A stretch of 64,000 nucleotides of DNA from Polyangiaceae bacterium. Lineage in GTDB: Bacteria; Myxococcota_A; Polyangia; Polyangiales; Polyangiaceae. The stretch covers positions 310,001 to 374,000 of the forward strand of contig JAHBVY010000003.1 in assembly GCA_019637265.1 (NCBI GenBank), written 5' to 3'. The notes below the pieces were generated by a model, which saw only the letters and a program-made list of their open reading frames with translations, searched no databases and was not told the origin of the DNA. The translations under genes and the position numbers were made by a program. This document shows positions 1 through 6,805 of this stretch, one piece after another (position 1 is the first letter of the stretch; each line of letters starts with the position of its first letter).

Positions 1-1327
1 CCGCGTAGAGCGGCCAGCTGCGCCGGCGCCCGCCTGGGTCCGCGGGGATGGGCTGCGGCATCGAGCTGCGGAAGTAGTCAGCCGGGACGTTGAAGCCGCC
101 CGAGCGCTGCATCATCTCCGGCACCGCGGTGGGGATGTTGCCGGTGTCGAGGCGATTCAGATCCTCGAGCAGGTCGTTCATGCTCTGGTAGCGCTGCTCG
201 GCGCGCTTGCTCAGGCACTTCAGCACGATGGCCTCGAGCCCCGGCGGCACCTCGTTCGGCTGGGGCACCAACGCGCGGATCGGGGTGGGCGCCTTGTACA
301 TGTGCTGGGTGAGGATCCCCATGAAGTTGTCGGCGTCGAACGGCACCCTGCCGCTCGCCAGCTCATACAAAATCACCCCCAGCGAGTAGACGTCCACGCG
401 GTGGTCCACCGGCGCGCCCGCGGCTTGCTCCGGCGACATGTAGTGCGGCGTCCCGAACACCGAGCCCGCCCGCGTGATGCCTTGCTCCGCCGTGGACACC
501 TTGGCGATACCAAAGTCCAAGATCTTGACGAAGTCCTTCTCCTTGCCGCGATCGATGAGGAAGATGTTGTCCGGCTTCAAGTCGCGGTGGACGATGTCCG
601 CCTCGTGCGCCGCCGCCAAACCCTCCGCCAGCTGCCGCGCGATGTGCACGATGCGCGGGAGGGCGAGCTTCTGTCCGCCGCCGTTGGCGTCGATCAACTC
701 GGAGAGCGGCTTGCCCTCCAGGTACTCCATCACGAAGTAGGTCGAGCCGTCAGGGAGCTGACCAAAATCACTGATGTCGATGATGTGCGGGTTCCCGATG
801 GAGCTCGCTGACTTCGCCTCGATCAAGAAGCGCTCGGTCGCCTCCGGCTCCCGCGCCAAATCCGCGCGGAGGATCTTCACCGCCACCTTCTTGTCGATGA
901 TCTTGTGGCGGCAACGGTAGACGACGCCCATCCCGCCTTCGCCGAGCACCGCCTCCACCTTGTAGCGCCCGTCGATGGTGCAGCCGATGTACGGATCGGA
1001 CGCGCGCTGCGGGGGCAGCTCGTCAGTTGGGATGTCGGGTATCGAGACGGTGCCCGGCGCGATGGTGACGATCTTCAAGCCACCCGATGGCGCGCTGGTC
1101 TGCACGGCGGGCGCGTTGGTCGGGGCCGTGGGCGCCGCCTCATCGTCGGTGGTGCTGACGTCTTGCGCCGCGACGCTCTGTGCCGTGACGCCCTGCGCTT
1201 CGATGCCCTGCGCCGCGCCGCCCGACGCAGCGGCGTCTTGCGCTGAGAGCTCAGGGTCGACGGGTGGCTGCGAGATGGAGTCGAAGACTCCGTCCGCTTG
1301 ATCGAGGGTCGTCGGTCGCTTGGTCAC
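1..1327 (-). CDS. Ser/Thr protein kinase (Hanks type), 3' end outside window
   Basis: Eukaryotic-like Ser/Thr kinase; the first 442 residues are visible and the gene runs off the left edge. The start is a GTG at 1325-1327, preceded in frame by a TAG stop and by a GAGG ribosome-binding match. Residues 1-110 are a disordered Ala/Gln/Pro/Thr-rich leader. It contains four 5-residue AQ repeats coded by 15-bp tandem units. The kinase domain starts near residue 113: glycine loop [10 protein letters not shown] (129-138), VAVK lysine 151, HRDLKPDN with catalytic Asp 249, DFG Asp 271, [10 protein letters not shown] activation segment near 292-301. All catalytic residues are present, so it should be active. 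Myxobacterial kinases of this type often carry C-terminal sensor or TPR parts; here that part is not visible. Substrate unknown. Confidence 0.95.
   Translation of the reverse strand, partial: MTKRPTTLDQADGVFDSISQPPVDPELSAQDAAASGGAAQGIEAQGVTAQSVAAQDVSTTDDEAAPTAPTNAPAVQTSAPSGGLKIVTIAPGTVSIPDIPTDELPPQRASDPYIGCTIDGRYKVEAVLGEGGMGVVYRCRHKIIDKKVAVKILRADLAREPEATERFLIEAKSASSIGNPHIIDISDFGQLPDGSTYFVMEYLEGKPLSELIDANGGGQKLALPRIVHIARQLAEGLAAAHEADIVHRDLKPDNIFLIDRGKEKDFVKILDFGIAKVSTAEQGITRAGSVFGTPHYMSPEQAAGAPVDHRVDVYSLGVILYELASGRVPFDADNFMGILTQHMYKAPTPIRALVPQPNEVPPGLEAIVLKCLSKRAEQRYQSMNDLLEDLNRLDTGNIPTAVPEMMQRSGGFNVPADYFRSSMPQPIPADPGGRRRSWPLYA
1161..1220 (-). repeat. 4 x 15-bp tandem repeat inside kinase gene
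   Basis: Four consecutive 15-bp units start at 1161, 1176, 1191 and 1206. They code degenerate pentapeptides of the form AQGV/AQSV/AQDV in the disordered leader of the kinase. The units keep the frame and differ mostly in second- and third-position changes. This is a small coding minisatellite. Confidence 0.8.
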
Positions 1328-1679
1328 GTGTGCCTCAGTCTACTCAGCCTGGCGCGGGTCGCCGTAGTCTTCGGGTGCTCGTCTCTTGCCAGCCGCTCGA
1401 AGCGTCGACACCGCTCACCCGTCCAGTGCTCCACCTGGGCGCGCGTCCAGAGCGGACAGGGAGCCGGCTGCTACGCGAGGGCGGTTCGAAAGGTCTCGGG
1501 CGATCGCGTTCTTTTTTTGGGGGGGGTTGGCTCCTCCGGGGTCCATTGGGGCGCGCCCCCGCCCGCTGGGCGCTCGCGCTCGTAAGAGCCTCCTACGCTT
1601 CGTTGGCGCGCGGCGTGCCCTTGGCGGTGCGGCTGAGCTATATGCTGCACGGCTCCACCACCAGGGGCTCCGACTCCGT

Positions 1680-3284
1680 ATGGGATTCCCGCTACAAGTC
1701 GCCCTGCGTTACATGGGCTCCAGGCAGCGCGCCTTCGTCTCGCTCGGGACGGCGCTCGCGGTGCTCGGGGTGGCGCTCGGCACCGCGTGCTTGTCGATCG
1801 TGGTGAGCGTGACCGGCGGTTTCCGCGCGGAGTTTCGCGAGAAGGTGCTGGGGGTGAACGCGCACGTCCTGGTGCTGCGCCACTCGAGTGACTTCCGCGA
1901 GTACCGCAAGGTGATGGACGACATGCGGCAGATCCCGGGTGTCATCGGGGTCGCGCCGTTCGTCATCAACCCGATGATGGTGAGCCACGGCAGCAAGACG
2001 GCGACCGGCGTCTTGCTCAAGGGGGTCGATCCAAAGCTGTTCGGTGAGGTGCTCGATCTACCGAAGCACATCGTCGAGGGGGACACCGAGGGCCTGCGCG
2101 CGGAGGGCGCGAAGCCGCCCGAGTCCACGCGCCGCCTGCGGCTACGCGAGTCGGTGCTCACCGGGCCCGCGAAGCAGAACCGCGTCGACATCGAGGGGAT
2201 CGATGGCTCGGGCAAGAGCGGCGCTGCCGAGCTCGACGAGGCGATTCAAGCGCTGAACGACTCGCCCTCGAGTGCTCCCAGCGCTGCGCCCAAAGCTCCT
2301 CGAGCTCCCGAGATCGCCAACCCGAACCCTGGCAGCGCGCTCGATCTCGAGCACTTGCCCGCTGGGGTGCCGCAAGGCGACATCGAGCCGGAGGGTGGCT
2401 ACGAGAGCACGCTGCCAGATCCTGACGACATCCCGGAGGAGCTGGACGAAGATCCGTGCCGCAACCCGGAGGCGGTGAAGAAGCTCCCCGGCATCATCAT
2501 CGGCAAGAGCCTGCGGGAGTACCTGGGCGCGGACCTGGGCTCGTGCCTGCAGGTGACGTCCCCCACCGTCGGCTACTCCTTCAGCTCGGGCAGCTTCCGC
2601 CCGCCCGTCGCCAAGCGCTTCCGGGTGATCGCGGTGTTCGACGCGGGCTTCGATCAGTACGACTCGAAGCTCGTCTACACCGACCTCTACGAGTCGCAGG
2701 CCTTCCACCAGAACGGCGACAGCGTGACCGGGGTGGAGATGAAGGTCGCTCGCATCGACGACTCGCAGGCGATCAAGGCGCTGGTGAACGCGCGCCTCGA
2801 CAGCCCGGTGTACAACACGATGGACTGGATGGAGCTGAACCGCGGCCTGTTCACCGCGCTGCAGATCCAGCAGATCACCATCAGCATGGTGCTGGCGCTG
2901 ATGATCTTGGTGGCGGCGTTCACGGTGCTCGCCACCCTGATCATGGTGGTGCTCGACAAGCGCCGGGAGATCGCCGTGATGAAGGCGATGGGCGCGACGG
3001 ACTGGGCGCTCGTGCGCGCCTTCCTCTACCAGGGCGGTATCATCGGGTTGTTCGGCGCGGGCTTCGGGCTCACGCTGGGCTACGCCGCGTGCCTCCTGCT
3101 CTTGAAGTACCCGTTCCCGCTCGACCCCAAGGTGTACTTCATCTCCTACTTGCCGGTGCAGCTCGACCCGTGGTGGTTCCTGGCGGCGGGGGTGTTCTCG
3201 CTGGTGGTGTGCCTCGCGGGCAGCTTGTGGCCTGCGCTGCACGCGGCGCGGCTGAGGCCCGCCGAAGCGTTCCGCGAGCAGTGA
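1680..3284 (+). CDS. FtsX-family ABC transporter permease (LolC/LolE-like)
   Basis: Inner-membrane permease of 534 residues, resembling the LolC/LolE lipoprotein-release and MacB-type FtsX permeases. The open frame extends upstream, but the ATG at 1680 gives the usual short cytoplasmic start (MGFPLQVALRYMGSR) followed by the first membrane helix at about residues 17-40. A large periplasmic domain follows. The FtsX helices lie near residues 398-424, 451-474 and 495-518, with the typical KRREIAVMKAMGA segment after the second helix. The periplasmic part carries an unusual Pro/Ser/Asp-rich insertion at about residues 140-265, including a stretch of SAPSAAPKAP type. No ATPase gene is adjacent, so a LolD-like partner must be coded elsewhere. 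Role in lipoprotein release or envelope export is inferred from family only. Confidence 0.85.
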   Translation: MGFPLQVALRYMGSRQRAFVSLGTALAVLGVALGTACLSIVVSVTGGFRAEFREKVLGVNAHVLVLRHSSDFREYRKVMDDMRQIPGVIGVAPFVINPMMVSHGSKTATGVLLKGVDPKLFGEVLDLPKHIVEGDTEGLRAEGAKPPESTRRLRLRESVLTGPAKQNRVDIEGIDGSGKSGAAELDEAIQALNDSPSSAPSAAPKAPRAPEIANPNPGSALDLEHLPAGVPQGDIEPEGGYESTLPDPDDIPEELDEDPCRNPEAVKKLPGIIIGKSLREYLGADLGSCLQVTSPTVGYSFSSGSFRPPVAKRFRVIAVFDAGFDQYDSKLVYTDLYESQAFHQNGDSVTGVEMKVARIDDSQAIKALVNARLDSPVYNTMDWMELNRGLFTALQIQQITISMVLALMILVAAFTVLATLIMVVLDKRREIAVMKAMGATDWALVRAFLYQGGIIGLFGAGFGLTLGYAACLLLLKYPFPLDPKVYFISYLPVQLDPWWFLAAGVFSLVVCLAGSLWPALHAARLRPAEAFREQ

Positions 3285-3324
3285 CGTCAGGCGAGCTGCC
3301 TAGCGTGTCCGCGACGTAGGTCGC

Positions 3325-3376
3325 GCGAGTCGCAGGGCGCGTGAGGCGCGGGCGAGTCGCAGGGCGCGTGAGGCGC
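3325..3376. repeat. 2 x 27-bp direct repeat in convergent gap
   Basis: A 25-base block starting GCGAGTCGCAGGGCGCG occurs at 3325 and again at 3352, a 27-bp period, in the short gap between the permease stop and the convergent response-regulator stop. It has no dyad symmetry or T-run typical of a terminator. Confidence 0.7.
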
Positions 3377-3382
3377 AGAGCG

Positions 3383-4105
3383 TCAGGTGAGTTGTCTAGA
3401 CGCGGCGCCCACGCACGGCGCGGGCAGCGAGCGGCGGAGCAGCCCCATCACGCGCGCCGCGAGCTCGGGGGCGCGGAACGGCTTGGGGACGAAGTCATCG
3501 GCGCCCGCTTCGAACGCCGACACCAGGTCATCGCTCGTGGCGTTCGCCGTGAGGAACAAGATGGGCAGTAAGGTGCCCTGCTCACGCAGCCGGCGGCACA
3601 GCTGAAGGCCCGTCATGCCCGGCAGGTTCCAGTCGAGCACCAGCAGATCGAAGTGGGCGCGGCGCAATAGATCGAGCGCCTGCTCACCGCTCGAGACGCT
3701 GTCCGTCTGGTAGCCCGCGTGCTCGAGCAGCGCGCTCACCACGCGCTGGAGCTCGGTGTCGTCGTCCACCAAGAGCACGCGGGTGTCCGGCGGCACGTCC
3801 TCCACGTAGGCCACTCGATCGGCAGGGACGCTCGGCGGCGGGAGGCTGGGGCGGCTGCCCTCCGCGAAATCGACCAAGCGCTCCCAGTCTCGATCTTCGA
3901 ACGCCAGCCGCGAGCCGCCGCCGCGATCGGTCACGCAGGCAGCCACGCAGGTGGACTCGTCTTCCACGCAGAAGTGGGTGAGCACCCACTCGCCCTCGCG
4001 GAAGCGCCCGCAAGGAGGGAGGGGGAGATCTTGTTCCTCGGCACCAGCGTCTACCTGGTGCGCGAGCTCGTCGAGGGTGTTGAAACGCAGGACGACGGCA
4101 CGCAC
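3383..4105 (-). CDS. PilZ-like / response-regulator receiver protein
   Basis: Protein of 240 residues starting at GTG. Residues 1-85 look like a degenerate PilZ domain of the myxobacterial kind (start RAVVLRFNTLDEL), but the RxxxR and D/NxSxxG c-di-GMP motifs are not evident. A Pro-rich linker follows. Residues 107-228 form a receiver domain: acidic pocket VDDD near 113-116, phospho-acceptor Asp 158 in LLVLDWNLPGMTG, Thr in LFLTAN and Lys in VPKPF. There is no output domain, so it probably acts by protein contact. No partner kinase gene is adjacent. It is convergent with the upstream permease gene. Confidence 0.82.
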   Translation of the reverse strand: MRAVVLRFNTLDELAHQVDAGAEEQDLPLPPCGRFREGEWVLTHFCVEDESTCVAACVTDRGGGSRLAFEDRDWERLVDFAEGSRPSLPPPSVPADRVAYVEDVPPDTRVLLVDDDTELQRVVSALLEHAGYQTDSVSSGEQALDLLRRAHFDLLVLDWNLPGMTGLQLCRRLREQGTLLPILFLTANATSDDLVSAFEAGADDFVPKPFRAPELAARVMGLLRRSLPAPCVGAASRQLT

Positions 4106-4210
4106 GGCGAGGAACAGTAGTACAGGCCGGGCGGTGCGCTAGCTCACCGAACAAGTTTGCTGTTGACAGGTGGAGGCGCGTAGAAAGTGAGATCGGCGCG
4201 TTAGTTGCTT

Positions 4211-4240
4211 GTAGGGGCAGGCCCCCGTGCCTGCCCCCTC
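4211..4240. repeat. REP-like palindrome, GTAGGGGC family
   Basis: Stem arms GGGGCAGGC (4214-4222) and GCCTGCCCC (4229-4237) enclose a 6-base loop. The element begins GTAGGGGC, as do copies at 9346 and 16773. It lies upstream of the PilZ/receiver gene start. Confidence 0.7.
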
Positions 4241-4256
4241 TTCGCGACTCGTGGGT

Positions 4257-4275
4257 GCGGTGCCGTCCAACCCCC
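4257..4275 (+). repeat. Dispersed C-rich element, copy 1 of 5
   Basis: Core GCGGTGCCGTCCAACCCCC, followed by a pyrimidine tract of CCCTC units to about 4297. The same core recurs at 18634, 32618, 61149 and, inverted with one change, 45149, always between genes. Confidence 0.75.
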
Positions 4276-4321
4276 TTCCCCCTCCCTCCCTCCCTCATGG
4301 AGCGAGGTAGCGCGCACTTCG

Positions 4322-4984
4322 TCAGCGTGGGAGCCGCAGCTGGGCGTAGAGCAGGGCGGCGCTCGCGAGCGCGATGAGCAGCGCACCAGACGTCAACTGG
4401 CTGAGGTCGAGCGGCGGCGCGGCGCCGAGCAAGTTCGCTAAGTGGGCGCGCGGGAATGGCAGTGACAGGGCGCTGGTGCTAGCGCCGAAGGCCCAGTCCA
4501 GCGCGATCCACCCGACGCGGCCGTGGCCTCGCTTGCCCCAAGTGGACGCGGCGGTGAGGCCGCAAGCATAGATCAGGCCAGCTTGTGCGCCCACGCTGGC
4601 GGAGCGCGCTGCGTCCAACACGTCACCCCCCGCGACGATCACCACGACTGCCGCGAGCAGCGCGAACCAGCCCGCGAGCATGGGGCCGAGGACGGCGAGC
4701 GCTCCGAGCAACACGTGACGGCGATCCGCACCCCAACGCGCCGGCTCCTCGAAGCTCTCCGCGAGGCGGCGTCCGTCGAACACGCGGTGGCTGAGCGACA
4801 AGGCCGTGAGCGGGATCGCGAGGCCGAAGGTCATGCCGAGCAAGCTGAGGTGAGCGCCGCCGGCGCCGCGCTCGAGCCAGGCCCCGAGGGTGCAAGCGAG
4901 CAGGCTCGCGCCGAGCGTCACCCACACCGCGGAGGTGCCGAGCCGCGTCCGGGCGAGGTCGACCCCGATCGCGAGCGCGTTCAT
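4322..4984 (-). CDS. Polytopic membrane protein, permease-like (third gene of pseudo-ABC operon)
   Basis: Membrane protein of 220 residues with about six hydrophobic helices. Its start overlaps the stop of the preceding ATPase-like gene by 4 bases (ATGA), so the two are probably translationally coupled. Size, helix count and operon position resemble an ABC-2 or CcmB-like permease subunit, and it pairs with another 220-residue membrane protein at the head of the operon. The fold assignment is inference; no family-specific motif is obvious. The internal stretch RVFDGRRLAESFEEPARWG is the main cytoplasmic loop. Confidence 0.75.
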   Translation of the reverse strand: MNALAIGVDLARTRLGTSAVWVTLGASLLACTLGAWLERGAGGAHLSLLGMTFGLAIPLTALSLSHRVFDGRRLAESFEEPARWGADRRHVLLGALAVLGPMLAGWFALLAAVVVIVAGGDVLDAARSASVGAQAGLIYACGLTAASTWGKRGHGRVGWIALDWAFGASTSALSLPFPRAHLANLLGAAPPLDLSQLTSGALLIALASAALLYAQLRLPR

Positions 4985-6030
4985 GAGGGATCCTCACGGG
5001 TGACCCCGCGGGCCGCTCTGGTGCCATGGGTGGCGCCGTGCTCGAGATGGGCGCCTTGGGTGGCGCCGTGCTCGGAATGAGCGCCGCGCATGGCGTCGTG
5101 GCGCTGCATGTTGCCTTGCGTGGCGTCGTAGTGGCTCAGCGCGGCTCTTGTTTCCGCGTGGTAAGCCGCGGTGGCCCTCGCGGCGGCGACCGCGCGCAGC
5201 TGATCGACCGTGGGGGTGCGCGGGTGGAGACCGTACAGCTCGACGCCGGCGCGCTGCACCGCGCTCAGGATGAGGAGGCTGGTGGCTTGGGGGTCAGCGC
5301 CGCTCACCGTCAAGACGTGGCGCTCATGGGGCTCCAGCTGGACCCCGATGCTTGGTTCTGTCAGCTCGGCTAACAACCGCCGCGCGCAGCTCACGTGCAC
5401 CACGTAGTCCATGGGGAGCGCCCCCGTGGGCGCGCTCGGCGCGCGCGTGAGGCGACCGCGGTCGAGCAACCAAGTGACGCCCCCCAGCGCGCTCGCGTGC
5501 GCTGGATTGGCGGTGAGCGCGATCACCACGGCGCCCTCCGCTGCTTGCGCCTGGAGCCGCCCGAGCGCGGTGGACGGCGCGATCTTGGGCAGCCTCGACA
5601 GCGGCTCGTAGACCACGAGCGCGCGCCGGCTCACGCAGGTGGCCATCAAGAACACGAGGCTCCGCCGCTCGTCGCTCGACAGGCTTTGGCTCGTGCGCTC
5701 GAGCAGCCCCGCGGTGCCCAAGAGCTCGCGCGCCACCTCCACGCCCCCCGTGGGCAGGCGCTGAGCGACGAGGCGCGCGAGGGAGCCGCGCGGCAGCGGT
5801 GGCTCGTGATCTCGAAGCACGCCGATCGCGCGTCGCGCGCGCGGATCGCGATGCGGGTGCCGCGCGTCGAGCAGCACCCGACCCTGACCTCGTGGATCCG
5901 CGCCCGCCAAAATCTCCGCGAGCTCGCTCAGGCCATCTTCCACCCGCCCGACCACCACGTGGAGCCCCGACTCGAGGCTGAAGTGGGCGCCGCGCAGGCG
6001 CTCGGTGAAGATCGGGCGCAGCGTGAGCAT
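4981..6030 (-). CDS. Degenerate ABC-transporter ATPase-like protein with repeat tail
   Basis: Protein of 349 residues. The ATG at 6028-6030 overlaps the upstream stop (TGATG). Residues 1-200 follow the ABC ATPase layout without its catalytic residues. The Walker A position reads GRVEDGLS (28-35), with neither GKS/T nor lysine. The signature position reads LSSDERRS (117-124). The Walker B position reads ALVVYEPL (137-144), with Tyr in place of Asp before the Glu. A final His (NPAH, near 178) remains. Residues 200-295 are an unassigned domain. About residues 297-337 are four 10-residue His/Gly/Ala-rich repeats coded by 30-bp units. ATP hydrolysis is unlikely; a structural or regulatory role with the two flanking membrane proteins is inferred. 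Confidence 0.75.
   Translation of the reverse strand: MLTLRPIFTERLRGAHFSLESGLHVVVGRVEDGLSELAEILAGADPRGQGRVLLDARHPHRDPRARRAIGVLRDHEPPLPRGSLARLVAQRLPTGGVEVARELLGTAGLLERTSQSLSSDERRSLVFLMATCVSRRALVVYEPLSRLPKIAPSTALGRLQAQAAEGAVVIALTANPAHASALGGVTWLLDRGRLTRAPSAPTGALPMDYVVHVSCARRLLAELTEPSIGVQLEPHERHVLTVSGADPQATSLLILSAVQRAGVELYGLHPRTPTVDQLRAVAAARATAAYHAETRAALSHYDATQGNMQRHDAMRGAHSEHGATQGAHLEHGATHGTRAARGVTREDPS
5021..5140 (-). repeat. 4 x 30-bp coding satellite
   Basis: Four consecutive 30-bp units begin at 5021, 5051, 5081 and 5111. They encode decapeptides such as EHGATQGAHL and RHDAMRGAHS at the C-terminus of the ATPase-like protein. Units 1 and 2 are the most alike; units 3 and 4 are more diverged. 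The period and residue content match the array in mrpF at 35191-35310. Confidence 0.85.
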
Positions 6031-6692
6031 CACCGACCCCCGAGCTGGAAGATGCGATCGAGCAGGCGGTCCAACACTTGCTCGAGATCCACCACGTCGA
6101 GCCAACGCTCCGACGCGATCATCGGCACCAGCAAGAGCAGCAAGAGCAGCCAGCGGCCCCGGCGCGCGCCGAGCGACGAGGTCCCGAGCGCCACCAGGCC
6201 TGCCGTCAGCGACAGACCGAGGATGTAGCCGCTCCCCGCCAGCAGCTGCAGCGCGCGGCGTGGCAGCTCGCCCGTGCTGCGAGACAGCGCGAGCGCCAAG
6301 AACAGCGCGCTGCCCCCCGCGAGCCCGAGCCTCGCCGCGACCACGCGACAGCTCGCGCTGAGCAGGGCGAGCTCGGAGCGCGCGGGGATCAGCCCCAGGC
6401 CGCGAAAGGTCGTGAGGCTGTCTTGTTGGCGCAGCTCGGCGAGGGCGCCGATCGCCCCGAGGGTGGCGGGGAGCACCACGAGCCAGGAGGCCCAGCCCAG
6501 CCCCCGCACCGCGATCCCGTCGAGGTCCCCGCGCGGCCCCGCTCGCACCGCCAGCATCAAGCTGAGGGTGATCCCGGTCACCAGCGCGCTCGCGAAGCTC
6601 GCGAAGCGGACCCCGGAGCGCGCCGTGATGCGGCGCGCCATCAGCCGCTCGAAGGCGCGCCAAGAGGGGGTGGTGGGGGAGGCCTGCGCCAT
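6030..6692 (-). CDS. Polytopic membrane protein, permease-like (first gene of pseudo-ABC operon)
   Basis: Membrane protein of 220 residues with about six hydrophobic segments, including a long Leu run (RRGRWLLLLLLLVPMI). The cytoplasmic N-terminus is MAQASPTTPSWRAFERLMARR. It heads an operon of three overlapping genes read leftward (membrane protein, ATPase-like protein, membrane protein). The ELRQQDSLTTFRGLGLIPARSE-type loop between helices 2 and 3 is reminiscent of ABC-2/CcmB coupling loops. No confident family name can be given. The start ATG faces the divergent VWA lipoprotein gene across a 113-bp gap. Confidence 0.75.
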   Translation of the reverse strand: MAQASPTTPSWRAFERLMARRITARSGVRFASFASALVTGITLSLMLAVRAGPRGDLDGIAVRGLGWASWLVVLPATLGAIGALAELRQQDSLTTFRGLGLIPARSELALLSASCRVVAARLGLAGGSALFLALALSRSTGELPRRALQLLAGSGYILGLSLTAGLVALGTSSLGARRGRWLLLLLLLVPMIASERWLDVVDLEQVLDRLLDRIFQLGGR

Positions 6693-6805
6693 CGAGTGAC
6701 CCTCGCTCTTAGCAGCCGCTGGGTGGTGAACGCCACGCCGCCGCTCGCTAGATCGTGAGCTACCGCATAAGGTGCGCTATTCTCTGAGCGAGGACTGGAG
6801 GGTCG

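Noticed and set aside
2142..3242. Long open frame on the minus strand inside the permease gene
   Set aside because: It is the antisense shadow of the FtsX permease; composition is His/Gln/Arg-rich and it has no domain.
4163..4191. TTGACA at 4163 as a promoter
   Set aside because: No acceptable -10 at 16-18 bases and no plus-strand gene close downstream.
5021..5140. 30-bp repeats considered as a CRISPR array
   Set aside because: No spacers; they are coding tandem repeats in the ATPase-like gene.
4322..6692. Identification of the operon as ccmAB haem exporter genes
   Set aside because: Sizes are similar to CcmA/CcmB, but the ATPase lacks catalytic motifs, there are two membrane subunits of equal size and no cytochrome c maturation genes nearby.
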